Part shown: positions 1 to 7,361 of the stretch, one piece after another
Position numbering within the stretch: the first letter of the stretch is position 1
Layout of the letters: the number at the start of each line of letters is the position of its first letter
DNA from: Bacillota bacterium
GTDB lineage: Bacteria > Bacillota > Clostridia > Oscillospirales > Ruminococcaceae
Direction: 5' to 3'
DNA length: 12,901 nt
Assembly (NCBI GenBank): GCA_023391005.1
Contig: JAEWBS010000053.1
Location: 1 to 12,901 of the forward strand
The notes under the pieces: generated by a model
Seen by the model: only the letters and a program-made list of their open reading frames with translations
Databases searched by the model: none
What the model was told of the DNA's origin: nothing
Program-made: the position numbers and the translations under genes

Positions 1-20
1 GGCGAAGGTGATCCTTCGCC
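1..20 (-). terminator. Hairpin at the window edge, possible terminator
   Basis: Two perfect 8-base arms (1-8 and 13-20) enclose the loop TGAT. The hairpin lies about 50 bases past the stop of the dehydrogenase gene that ends at 72 on the minus strand, so it could end that transcript. Any U-run would lie beyond the window, so the terminator role is unproven. Confidence 0.35.
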
Positions 21-71
21 CGCCCCGACTTGTCAAGAATTACTTGTTAAAACTTGCGTGGTAACGTTGTT

Positions 72-1040
72 TTAAAGCTTTCGGTACCCTGTGTTGGCAT
101 CCACAAGATTTTTTATTGGCTTTCCCTGAACAAACGCCTCGAGATTTGCCGCCATGAGCCGCATCCGCCGATTGTGCGTTTCGGGCAGCGAAGGGCCGCC
201 TGACACATGTGGCGTGAGAATGAGATTCTCGGTCTGCCAGAGGCGGCTGTCGGCAGGCAGCGGCTCGGGGTCGGTGACGTCAAGCGCCGCGCCTGAGAGA
301 CGGCCCGCATCGAGCGCGTCGCAAAGCGCCTCGACGTCAACCGCGCTACCGCGTCCAACGTTAATAAGCACCGCGCCGGGTTTCATTCTGGCAATGCGGT
401 TGCGGTTCATAATGTTTTGTGTATCAGCGGTCTGCGGCAGGCAGAGCGCGACCGTGTCGGCAAGAGAGAGCAGTTCGTCCAGCTTATCCGACAAATAAAG
501 CTCGTCAACAAAGTCGGGCTTATCTACCCCCGCGCGGCGCACGCCGATCACCTTTGCGTCCAGCGCCTTGACGCGCTTGGCAAATTCGCTGCCAAGATCG
601 CCAAGCCCCACCACCAACACGGTGGAGTTCCAGACGGCTTTAACCTCGCCAAGGCTTTTCCAGGTGTTTTTATGCTGCTGGTCGCGGTAGAGATGCAGCC
701 TTTTATTCAGCGACAGCAGCACGGCGACCATATATTCTGAAATAGCCAGCCCATAGCTGCCGGTGGCATTGGCCAGCAGCGCCCCCTCGGGCAGCACGCC
801 CTTTGCGGCATAGGAATCTGAGCCCGCGGTAATAAGCTGTAAAAATTGGAGCGATTTTGCATCCTTGACGGTGGACACCGGGGGATTCCCCAAAATAACG
901 TCGGCGGCAGCCAACTGCTGCGCACTGATTTCATCCGATTTGCCATAGACAAAGCTTGCGTCAGGGGCGCTGCTTTCAAACAGCGCGCGTTCCTCAGCGT
1001 TCGCAGGAACTAAAACTAAAACATTTGTAACCTTGCGCAT
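72..1040 (-). CDS. D-isomer-specific 2-hydroxyacid dehydrogenase
   Basis: A cytoplasmic NAD(P)-dependent oxidoreductase of 322 residues, a usual length for the family, expected to interconvert a 2-keto acid and a D-2-hydroxy acid. The Rossmann motif GLGDLG is at residues 145-150. The catalytic Arg-Glu-His set is present: Arg230 in NVGRG, Glu259 in DPEP and His278 in TPHVSG. The substrate (glycerate, lactate, phosphoglycerate or another) cannot be told from the sequence. The start at 1040 is chosen because GGAGGGA lies at 1048-1054 with a 7-base gap. An upstream in-frame ATG at 1103 would run through a long stem-loop and has no ribosome site. The gene follows the leu operon on the same strand but is separated from it by that stem-loop, so it may be expressed partly by read-through or from an unseen promoter. 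Confidence 0.93.
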   Translation of the reverse strand: MRKVTNVLVLVPANAEERALFESSAPDASFVYGKSDEISAQQLAAADVILGNPPVSTVKDAKSLQFLQLITAGSDSYAAKGVLPEGALLANATGSYGLAISEYMVAVLLSLNKRLHLYRDQQHKNTWKSLGEVKAVWNSTVLVVGLGDLGSEFAKRVKALDAKVIGVRRAGVDKPDFVDELYLSDKLDELLSLADTVALCLPQTADTQNIMNRNRIARMKPGAVLINVGRGSAVDVEALCDALDAGRLSGAALDVTDPEPLPADSRLWQTENLILTPHVSGGPSLPETHNRRMRLMAANLEAFVQGKPIKNLVDANTGYRKL

Positions 1041-1061
1041 AAGCGAATCCCTCCAAAATTT

Positions 1062-1113
1062 TAAACTAAATGGGTGAGATAGTTGCACCGGCAACTGTCT
1101 CACCCATAGTTTA
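1062..1113 (-). terminator. Long stem-loop after leuB, probable terminator
   Basis: Arms 1071-1086 and 1091-1106 pair over 16 positions with one G-T wobble around the loop ACCG. The helix continues outward through TAAACTA (1062-1068) and TAGTTTA (1107-1113) after a two-base bulge. Read on the minus strand it lies 20 bases past the leuB stop and runs into an A/T-rich stretch with T-runs. This fits an intrinsic terminator for the leu operon with possible partial read-through into the dehydrogenase gene. Confidence 0.6.
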
Positions 1114-1132
1114 CCACGAAATTTAGACTAAA

Positions 1133-2212
1133 TCAAACTGCAATTTGCGCCGCGATGCGCGCGCCCATCTCATTGCAGCCGACCTGCCTGCCACCCTCGG
1201 ATAAAATATCCGGTGTGCGCAACCCTGCTTCGAGAACGCTTTGGACAGCGGCTTCAATCGCGTCGGCCTCGGCGGCCATGTCGAAGGAATAGCGCAGCAG
1301 CATCGCCGCCGATAAAATCGTGCCGATGGGGTTTGCGATATCCTTGCCTGCAATATCGGGGGCCGAACCGTGAATCGGCTCATAGACGCCAAACGAATCC
1401 GAGCGCAGGCTGGCCGAGGGCATCATGCCGATCGAGCCGACAATCTGGCTGGCCTCGTCCGACAGAATATCGCCGAACATATTCTCGGTGACGATGACAT
1501 CAAACTGTGCGGGGGCACGCACCAGCTGCATGGCGGCGTTGTCGACCAGAATATCGGTCAGCGCCACATCGGGATATTCCGCCGCGATGGCGTGGGCGCG
1601 CTCCTTCCAGAGCCGCGAGGAATCAAGCACGTTGGACTTTTCGACCGATGCTAGCTTTTTGCCGCGCTTTCTCGCCGCCTCAAAGCCGACGCACAGAATG
1701 CGGTCAATCTCCTGCTCGGAGTAGACCAGCACATCGCGCGCAACGCGCTGCCCGTTCTCGACCGTTGTTTCATGTGTGCCAAAATAAATACCGCCGGTCA
1801 ACTCACGGATAATCATAATATCGATGCCCTGCGCGACCAACTCGGTCTTAAGCGGGCAGGCATAGGCCAGCTGGCTGTGCAGCTTGGCCGGGCGCAGGTT
1901 GGCAAAAAGGCCAAGCGCCGCGCGCATCTGTAACAAACCCTTTTCGGGGCGAATCTCCTTGGGGACACCGTCCCACTTCGGGCCGCCGACCGAGCCGAGC
2001 AGCACGGCGTCGGCGGTCTCGCAGCTTTCGCGGGTTGAGGCCGGGAACGGCTCGCCATGCTTATCAATGGCGCAGCCACCAAAATCGGCAAAGGTGAATT
2101 CAAACGTATGGCCGAATCTCTCAGCGACGGCCTTTAGCGCCAAAACGCCCTGCGCTGTAATCTCAGGGCCGATGCCGTCGCCCTGCAAAACGGTGATCTT
2201 CTTGGTCGCCAT
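1133..2212 (-). CDS. leuB: 3-isopropylmalate dehydrogenase
   Basis: Third committed enzyme of leucine synthesis: the NAD-dependent oxidative decarboxylation of (2R,3S)-3-isopropylmalate to 2-oxoisocaproate in the cytoplasm. The 359 residues match the family length. Visible motifs are GDGIGPE (11-17), substrate-binding arginines in the QMRAALGLFANLRP segment (97 and 107) and at 136, the catalytic pair Tyr143 and Lys192, metal-binding aspartates 224, 248 and 252 (NMFGDILSDEASQ), and the NAD-binding stretch EPIHGSAPDIAGK (278-290). Its ATG shares one base with the leuD stop (TAATG), which suggests translational coupling. It is the last gene of leuC-leuD-leuB, under the T-box upstream of leuC. 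Confidence 0.98.
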   Translation of the reverse strand: MATKKITVLQGDGIGPEITAQGVLALKAVAERFGHTFEFTFADFGGCAIDKHGEPFPASTRESCETADAVLLGSVGGPKWDGVPKEIRPEKGLLQMRAALGLFANLRPAKLHSQLAYACPLKTELVAQGIDIMIIRELTGGIYFGTHETTVENGQRVARDVLVYSEQEIDRILCVGFEAARKRGKKLASVEKSNVLDSSRLWKERAHAIAAEYPDVALTDILVDNAAMQLVRAPAQFDVIVTENMFGDILSDEASQIVGSIGMMPSASLRSDSFGVYEPIHGSAPDIAGKDIANPIGTILSAAMLLRYSFDMAAEADAIEAAVQSVLEAGLRTPDILSEGGRQVGCNEMGARIAAQIAV

Positions 2213-2706
2213 TATTTGCCCCCCTGCGCCGCAATCGCGTTCATCAGGCCGTTGTGGTTGATGATATCCTTAATAAATTCGGGGAACGGCTCGGCCTGAT
2301 ACTGTTCGTTACGGGTGATATTCGTGATAATGCCGGTGTCGAAATCGACGGCGACCTCATCTCCCGCCTGAATCTTGTCGGAGGCCTCCTCACACTCGAG
2401 AATCGCAAGCCCGATGTTGATGGCGTTGCGGTAGAAGATGCGCGCGAAGGTCTTTGCGATCACACACGAAACGCCCGAGGCCTTAATCGCGATCGGCGCG
2501 TGCTCGCGCGAGGAGCCGCAACCAAAGTTAAAGCCGCCGACCATGATATCGTCGGGCTTGACCCTTTTGATAAACTCAAGGTCGATATCCTCCATGCAGT
2601 GAGCGGCCAGCTCCTGATGGTTGGGCGTGTTCAGATAGCGCGCCGGAATAATGACGTCGGTGTCGATGTTGTCGTCGTATTTATGTACAAAGCCTTTGGT
2701 ATTCAT
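2212..2706 (-). CDS. leuD: 3-isopropylmalate dehydratase small subunit
   Basis: Swivel-domain subunit that, with LeuC, isomerises 2-isopropylmalate to 3-isopropylmalate through dehydration and rehydration. It has 164 residues, the length typical of the short bacterial/archaeal LeuD type. The family signature GGFNFGCGSSREHAP is at residues 57-71, and the N-terminal NIDTDVIIPARYL segment is also typical. The ATG at 2706 is preceded by AAAAGGAGAG in the 14-base gap after the leuC stop. The longer open frame upstream to 2967 only overlaps leuC in another frame and is not used. The stop overlaps the leuB start by one base. Confidence 0.98.
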   Translation of the reverse strand: MNTKGFVHKYDDNIDTDVIIPARYLNTPNHQELAAHCMEDIDLEFIKRVKPDDIMVGGFNFGCGSSREHAPIAIKASGVSCVIAKTFARIFYRNAINIGLAILECEEASDKIQAGDEVAVDFDTGIITNITRNEQYQAEPFPEFIKDIINHNGLMNAIAAQGGK

Positions 2707-2720
2707 GACGTTCTCTCCTT

Positions 2721-3980
2721 TTAAAGCTTGTTGGGATCGGCAATCTTGCCCATGACGGCTGAAGCGGCCGCCACCTCGGGGCTGGCGAGATAGACCTCGC
2801 TCTTCGGGTGGCCCATTCGGCCGACAAAGTTGCGGTTGGTGGTCGAGACACAGCGTTCGCCCTCGGCCAGAATACCCATGTAGCCGCCAAGACAGGGGCC
2901 ACAGGTGGGGGTCGAGATGACGCAGCCCGCGTCTAAGAAGATATCGGAATAGCCCAGCTTCATGCACTCGCGGTAGATCTTCATCGTGGCGGGGATGATA
3001 ATCGTCCGACAGTCCTTGGCCACATGGCGGCCCTTGAGAATTTTCGCGGCCGCGGCCATATCCGAGAGGCGCCCGTTGGTGCAGGAGCCGATGACGACCT
3101 GATCGATCACAACGTCGCCGACTTCGTCGATGGTGCGGGTGTTCTCGGGCAGATGCGGGAACGCGACGGTCGATTTAATGGCCGACAGGTCAAGCTCATA
3201 GACCGCGTCGTACTGTGCGTCAGGGTCGGGCGCGTAGGTTTTAAACGGCCGGTTGACGCGGGCGTTAACATACTCCAGCGTCACGTCGTCCACCTCAAAG
3301 ATGCCGTTTTTACCGCCCGCTTCAATCGCCATGTTCGCGATGCACAGACGGTCGTCAATGGTTAGGTTCTTGAGCCCCTCGCCGCCGAACTCCATCGACT
3401 TATAGAGCGCGCCGTCGACGCCGATCATGCCGATGATATGCAAAATCACGTCCTTGCCGCTGACGTTTTCAGAAAGCTTGCCGGTCAGGTTAAAGCGCAG
3501 CGCCGAGGGCACCTTGAACCACGCCTCACCGGTCGCCATGCCCGCCGCCATGTCGGTGGAGCCGACGCCGGTCGAAAACGCGCCCAGCGCGCCATAAGTA
3601 CAGGTATGCGAGTCCGCGCCAATGCAGGTCTCGCCCGGGGCGATTAAGCCTTTTTCAGGCAGCAGCGCGTGTTCAATACCCATTTCGCCGACGTCAAAGA
3701 AATTTTGAACATCATACTGGCGGGCAAAGTTGCGGCAGGTCTTGGCCTGCTCCGCCGCTTTAATATCCTTGTTCGGAATAAAGTGGTCAAGCACGATCGA
3801 AATCTTGTTCACATCAAAGACCGAATTAAAGCCCGCCTTGTTGAACTCGTTGACCGCGACCGGCGTCGTGATATCATTGCCAAGCACCATATCAAGCTTG
3901 GCGCGAATCAGCTGCCCGGCCTTTACCGAATCGAGCCCCGCGTGAGCGGCCAGAATTTTCTGCGTCATTGTCATACCCAT
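2721..3980 (-). CDS. leuC: 3-isopropylmalate dehydratase large subunit
   Basis: Aconitase-superfamily subunit carrying the [4Fe-4S] cluster of isopropylmalate isomerase. At 419 residues it is the short LeuC type, which pairs with the separate small subunit leuD found directly downstream. The three cluster cysteines are visible: Cys300 in VIGSCTNGRLSD, and Cys360 and Cys363 in TPTCGPCLGG. The aconitase signature GADSHTCTYGA is at 121-131. The start at 3980 has GGAGG eight bases upstream; an ATG three codons further in is possible. Homoaconitase of lysine synthesis is a close relative, but the leuDB neighbours and the leucine T-box upstream settle the assignment. First gene of the operon. Confidence 0.97.
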   Translation of the reverse strand: MGMTMTQKILAAHAGLDSVKAGQLIRAKLDMVLGNDITTPVAVNEFNKAGFNSVFDVNKISIVLDHFIPNKDIKAAEQAKTCRNFARQYDVQNFFDVGEMGIEHALLPEKGLIAPGETCIGADSHTCTYGALGAFSTGVGSTDMAAGMATGEAWFKVPSALRFNLTGKLSENVSGKDVILHIIGMIGVDGALYKSMEFGGEGLKNLTIDDRLCIANMAIEAGGKNGIFEVDDVTLEYVNARVNRPFKTYAPDPDAQYDAVYELDLSAIKSTVAFPHLPENTRTIDEVGDVVIDQVVIGSCTNGRLSDMAAAAKILKGRHVAKDCRTIIIPATMKIYRECMKLGYSDIFLDAGCVISTPTCGPCLGGYMGILAEGERCVSTTNRNFVGRMGHPKSEVYLASPEVAAASAVMGKIADPNKL

Positions 3981-4104
3981 GTGTCGTTCCTCCTAAAATA
4001 TGAGTTCATAAAATATAAGCCAAGGGGAAGGGTGATTGCAGCGCCTTTTAACGCGGCAGCTGTAAAACGGGGTACTGGCCCGTCAGGGGTATCTTGAATT
4101 TACA

Positions 4105-4156
4105 AAATCAAAAAAGCCGCAATCATCCTTTGACTTTCAAAGGACGAAAGCAGCTT
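4105..4156 (-). terminator. Intrinsic terminator of the leucine T-box
   Basis: Read on the minus strand, a stem beginning AAGCTGC at 4156 pairs with TTGCGGCTT ending at 4114. It has a two-base internal mismatch and a small AAG loop, and is followed by T6 and further T-runs. It directly follows the T-box sequence, with which the competing antiterminator would form. Confidence 0.88.
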
Positions 4157-4421
4157 TGTCTTTCGCGGTACCACCCTTGTTGATGCGTTGTACGCATCCG
4201 CTCTGCCCGGCATCGGCTGCGCGCTTCATCGAGCGCATGCAGCGAATCCGGCCCCATTGATAACGGGTGGGAAGCCCGTCCTTCCTTGCAGAAAAAAATC
4301 CGCTCAGTCGGCCGCTCGGGGGTGAGATTGCAGACGCACAAGCACCGCCTTTCACCAACCGGCGGCTCTCTGAGGCTTGTGTCGGGGCCTGCAAATTCCC
4401 CGTCAACGCGATTTTTAATAT
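4105..4421 (-). promoter_or_regulatory. T-box riboswitch sensing tRNA-Leu (CUC specifier)
   Basis: The leader of leuCDB holds the hallmark T-box sequence AAGGGTGGTACCGCG at 4164-4178 (minus strand), followed by an intrinsic terminator. Stem I can be drawn: GGGG (4401-4398) pairs with CCCC near 4321-4318 and GCAG (4392-4389) with CTGC (4333-4330). These enclose an internal loop whose 3' side is AAUCUCA, so the specifier triplet is CUC at 4326-4324 followed by the usual purine. The stem I apical motif (AGAGA, then GGUUGGUG, about 4370-4353) and a stem III ending in CCCGTTATC (about 4269-4261) also fit. CUC is a leucine codon, matching the genes controlled. By the known mechanism, uncharged tRNA-Leu would stabilise the antiterminator and allow leuCDB transcription. 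Confidence 0.95.
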
Positions 4422-4427
4422 AACAGC

Positions 4428-4456
4428 ATGATAACGATTTTACAATTGCTTGTCAA
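4428..4456 (-). promoter_or_regulatory. Sigma-A type promoter of the leu operon
   Basis: On the minus strand a perfect -35 TTGACA (4456-4451) is followed after 17 bases by TATCAT (4433-4428). Transcription would start near 4421, just before stem I of the T-box. Confidence 0.75.
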
Positions 4457-4596
4457 GTCCCGGAAGAAATTCTTTTTAGCGGTTTAAACAGGTAATTTTG
4501 TATGAGAGCAACTGTATCAACGCCGGCGCAAGCCGTGCGGCAGAATTGCAACGCGATATCGACAAACCTCACGCGGCTGCTGTAAAATGATATCTC

Positions 4597-4625
4597 TTGC
4601 AAAACAGAAGAGAATCGGTCATAAT
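4597..4625 (+). promoter_or_regulatory. Probable sigma-A promoter of rpoN
   Basis: TTGCAA at 4597-4602 and CATAAT at 4620-4625 are separated by 17 bases and lie about 45 bases before the rpoN start. It is back to back with the leu promoter, leaving about 140 bases between them. Confidence 0.5.
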
Positions 4626-4668
4626 AGAGCTGATCACAGGCGTATTATTGCAGAAAGGGGAGGGGATC

Positions 4669-6036
4669 ATGTCTGTTACAGGGTTTTTAGAGCAGCACCA
4701 AAAGCAGGAACTGCGCCAAAATATTTCGATGCAGCAAATACAGTATGTCACCCTTCTTCAAATGAATATTCAGGAGCTCAACGAACGGTTGGGCGAACTG
4801 GAGACTGAAAATCCGCTCATCGACGTGCAGACGCCCGACCCCGGCGCCGTGCAAGAGGAGGTCAATCCGCTGGCGACGGCGCAATGGCTGTTGTCAAAGC
4901 CGGTGCTTCGCCCCGACGAGGACCCCGCCGACTATGAGGATAGCCGCCGGCCTGAGCCGTCGCTGCAGGCCGACGACCCCTATGACCTACAGGCATATCT
5001 GAGAAATCAGTTCGACTTTAGTCTCACGCGGGTCGAGCTTTCGATTTTAGAAAAGCTGATCTGCTCGCTTGACGAAAACGGTTATCTCACCGTCACGGCC
5101 GAGCAGGCCGCACAGACCTTTAACGTCGATCTGGTACTCGCGCAAGAGGCGATTGCCTATCTTCAAACGCTCGACCCGCCGGGCATCGGCGCAAGAGATC
5201 TACCCGAGACGCTGGCGCTTCAGTTAGCGCGCCGGGGCGTTGACGATCCACTGGCCTATCGCCTCATAGAAAACCATCTGCAAGAGCTGCCGCGCGGGCA
5301 TTTTCAGAAAATTGCCGGTGCGCTCGGCTGCTCGGCTCAGAAGGTTCGCGCGCTCTACGAACTGATCAAGACGCTTCAACCTCGCCCGGCCTTTTGCTTT
5401 GGCAGCCGCCCCGCGGTTTATATTCTGCCCGACGTCACCGTTATCGAGCAGGAGGGTGCGCTCGCCTGCCGTTACAACGACCGCTACAGCGCCCAGATTA
5501 ACGTCAACCGCACCTATCTTTCGCTGTGCGACAAAAACGATGAGGTCAAGGACTATGTCGAGCGCAAGCTCTCTCAGGCGATGTGGGTGGCAAAGGCGAT
5601 CAAAACCCGGCGCGACACCATCGAGCAGATTGCAGAGTCGATTGTGCGTCGGCAAAAGAATTTCTTTTTGCGCGCCGGCGACATTCTGCCGCTGCGCTTG
5701 CAGGATATTGCTGAAGAGCTCGGCGTACATGAATCTACCGTCAGCCGTTCGGTCAACGGCAAATATATTGAATGCAAGTTCGGGGTTTTCCCCTTTAAGC
5801 ATTTCTTCTCCCGTGCACTGCCCGACGACGCGGGGGGCCAAAGCACGGGCAGCCGCTCGGTCAAAGATCAGATTAAAAGCCTGATTGAAGCCGAGGACCC
5901 GCGCCACCCGCTGTCCGACAGCGCCTTGGCCGCGCTGCTTGAAAAGGAGAAGACGGTTATCGCCCGCCGCACGGTGGCAAAATACCGCGAGGAACTGGGG
6001 CTACCGTCCTCGGCGCTGCGCCGAAAAACCCTATAA
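4669..6036 (+). CDS. rpoN: RNA polymerase sigma-54 factor
   Basis: Alternative sigma factor that directs RNA polymerase to -24/-12 promoters and needs an AAA+ activator to melt DNA. It has 455 residues. Glutamine-rich region I is at residues 7-50, ending ELETENPL. A short acidic region II follows (about 53-105), then the core-binding domain (about 107-300). The helix-turn-helix is near 343-362 (QDIAEELGVHESTVSRSVNG), followed by FGVFPFKHFFSR. The RpoN box is exactly ARRTVAKYRE at 432-441. The ATG at 4669 is preceded by a GGGGAGGGG ribosome site; an upstream in-frame ATG at 4597 lies inside the likely promoter and is rejected. No enhancer-binding activator is in the window. The radical SAM gene starts 29 bases downstream. 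Confidence 0.97.
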   Translation: MSVTGFLEQHQKQELRQNISMQQIQYVTLLQMNIQELNERLGELETENPLIDVQTPDPGAVQEEVNPLATAQWLLSKPVLRPDEDPADYEDSRRPEPSLQADDPYDLQAYLRNQFDFSLTRVELSILEKLICSLDENGYLTVTAEQAAQTFNVDLVLAQEAIAYLQTLDPPGIGARDLPETLALQLARRGVDDPLAYRLIENHLQELPRGHFQKIAGALGCSAQKVRALYELIKTLQPRPAFCFGSRPAVYILPDVTVIEQEGALACRYNDRYSAQINVNRTYLSLCDKNDEVKDYVERKLSQAMWVAKAIKTRRDTIEQIAESIVRRQKNFFLRAGDILPLRLQDIAEELGVHESTVSRSVNGKYIECKFGVFPFKHFFSRALPDDAGGQSTGSRSVKDQIKSLIEAEDPRHPLSDSALAALLEKEKTVIARRTVAKYREELGLPSSALRRKTL

Positions 6037-6065
6037 AACCACGCATTTAAAGGAGACTTTTTGAC

Positions 6066-6935
6066 ATGAGATACGAAGGGGATGTCTACCGTCCGCCAAG
6101 CGAAGCGCATAGCCTGATTATCCAGCTGACGATCGGCTGCGCCCGCAACACCTGTACCTTTTGTACGATGTATAAACGCAAGGCGTTCCGCGTGCGGCCG
6201 CTGGCCGACGTGATCGCCGACCTTGAGGAGGTCAGCCAAAGCCACCGCCTTGGCGTCGACCGCATCTTTTTAGCCGACGGGGACGCGCTGGTCGTTAAAA
6301 CGCCCGATATCATTACGATTCTGGATAAGGCCTACGCGCTATTCCCGCGTTTAGAGCGCATCACCACCTACGGCGCCGCGCAGGATGTGCTGCTTAAATC
6401 GCACGAGGAGCTCGTCTCTCTTCGCGAGCACGGGCTTGAGATGGTTTATATCGGCGCCGAGTCGGGCAGCGACGAGATTTTGCAGGACGTCAAAAAAGGC
6501 GTCACCGCCGCCGAGATCATCGAGGCCTGTCTGCGGTTAAAGGCGGCGGGCATCAAGGTTTCGATGACGCTGATCACCGGCCTTGGCGGGCGACCCAAAA
6601 CGCAGCAGCACGCCGTCGAATCCGCCGCGCTGGTCACGGCGGCCAAGCCGGACTATCTCGGCCTCTTAACGCTGCATCTCGAGGCGGGCACGCCGCTGGC
6701 GCAGGATTATCTCGAGGGGCGTTTTGAGATTCTCTCGCCGCTTGAATATTTGCAGGAGCAAAAGCTGTTTTTAGAATCGGTCGACAGCGAAGGCACCGTG
6801 CTGCGTTCAAACCACGTTTCAAACTACGTGGCGCTTTCCGGGACTTTAAACCGCGATCGCCAGAAGATGATCGATCAACTGTCGTCCGCGCTTGAGAGCG
6901 GCAGAATACGCCCCGAGCGCTATCGAAGATTATAA
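6066..6935 (+). CDS. Radical SAM protein of the COG1032 (Elp3/NifB-like) type
   Basis: A 289-residue radical SAM enzyme of unknown substrate. The cluster cysteines are Cys25, Cys30 and Cys33 in GCARNTCTFC, a CX4CX2C spacing rather than the canonical CX3CX2C. This spacing is, to my knowledge, usual in this clostridial subfamily, whose proteins also begin with a YxPPSE segment, here YRPPSEAHSLIIQ. LADGDAL near residues 79-85 and the GAESGSDEIL segment near 136-145 fit the SAM-binding barrel. No extra B12, TRAM or SPASM domain is visible. AAGGAG precedes the ATG, 29 bases after the rpoN stop, so the two are probably co-transcribed. Whether it has a functional link to sigma-54 is unknown. Confidence 0.88.
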   Translation: MRYEGDVYRPPSEAHSLIIQLTIGCARNTCTFCTMYKRKAFRVRPLADVIADLEEVSQSHRLGVDRIFLADGDALVVKTPDIITILDKAYALFPRLERITTYGAAQDVLLKSHEELVSLREHGLEMVYIGAESGSDEILQDVKKGVTAAEIIEACLRLKAAGIKVSMTLITGLGGRPKTQQHAVESAALVTAAKPDYLGLLTLHLEAGTPLAQDYLEGRFEILSPLEYLQEQKLFLESVDSEGTVLRSNHVSNYVALSGTLNRDRQKMIDQLSSALESGRIRPERYRRL

Positions 6936-6943
6936 TAATTACC

Positions 6944-6990
6944 AAAACGGCGGCCACAGGCAGAACACCTGGGTCGCCGTTTGTTGTTGA
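6944..6990 (+). terminator. Intrinsic terminator after rpoN and the radical SAM gene
   Basis: AAACGGCG at about 6945-6952 pairs with CGCCGTTT at 6975-6982. An inner CAGG/CCTG helix lies across a small bulge, and TTTGTTGTT follows. The T-run is interrupted, so efficiency may be moderate. Confidence 0.65.
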
Positions 6991-7070
6991 GAAACCGTCC
7001 CCCCTCAATGCTATTGTAAATCGACTCAAGGCGCGATTCGGGACTGGCAAGACTATTTGCAAGGAGGGCT

Positions 7071-7094
7071 AACGCCCGACTAGGGCGTTTCTTA
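7071..7094 (+). terminator. Small terminator-like hairpin
   Basis: AACGCCC (7071-7077) and GGGCGTT (7083-7089) pair perfectly around GACTA, and TTCTT follows. It lies 135 bases past the radical SAM gene and could be a backup terminator or part of the repeat mosaic. Confidence 0.4.
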
Positions 7095-7141
7095 AAAGTC
7101 AAAAGCGGCGGGGAATTCGCTGAAAAAGCATAAGTACAAGG

Positions 7142-7180
7142 AAAAATGCTTGGAATACTGGATGTATTCCAAGCATTTTT
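7142..7180. repeat. Perfect 17-bp inverted repeat
   Basis: Arms 7142-7158 and 7164-7180 are exact reverse complements around the 5-base loop TGGAT. Because the outer arm bases are A5 and T5, the hairpin has a T-run on both strands. It could act as a bidirectional terminator between the plus-strand rpoN unit and the minus-strand unit that comes from the right. It may equally be the core of a small palindromic intergenic element. Confidence 0.8.
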
Positions 7181-7291
7181 GACGTGGCGATTGGTTTTTA
7201 CAGTAGAATGTCCCTAAGTTGAGGACGGTTAAGAACGCCCCCAGAGACAACAACACGGTGAGCGTAAAGCAGCTCGTAAGCTATCCCATAT

Positions 7292-7320
7292 TTAAGCTGT
7301 TTGGTTATAAGACAGCTTAA
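7292..7320. repeat. 9-bp inverted repeat
   Basis: TTAAGCTGT (7292-7300) and ACAGCTTAA (7312-7320) are exact reverse complements around an 11-base spacer. No T-run follows on either strand. Function unknown; it lies inside the open minus frame 7201-7323. Confidence 0.55.
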
Positions 7321-7361
7321 TGCTTACAGGCTCAAAAATCGGCAACTTTGACATGCCGCTT

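Noticed and set aside
2707..2967. N-terminal extension of the leuD open frame
   Set aside because: It overlaps leuC in another frame, and the true start at 2706 has a clear ribosome site and the expected LeuD N-terminus.
4123..4406. Two minus-strand open frames of 72 and 89 codons
   Set aside because: They lie wholly inside the T-box leader RNA and show no protein-family features.
5224..5907. 227-codon open frame antisense to rpoN
   Set aside because: Shadow of the well-supported sigma-54 gene; no ribosome site and no recognisable domain.
6920..7102. 60-codon minus-strand frame overlapping the radical SAM 3' end
   Set aside because: It starts at TTG, runs through the radical SAM terminator and stop region, and has no recognisable family. 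It could be part of a repeat but is not supported as a gene.
7146..7217. 23-codon plus-strand ATG frame with AAGG upstream
   Set aside because: It is formed largely by the arms of the perfect 17-bp hairpin; the AAGG is too close to the ATG, and the peptide shows no features.
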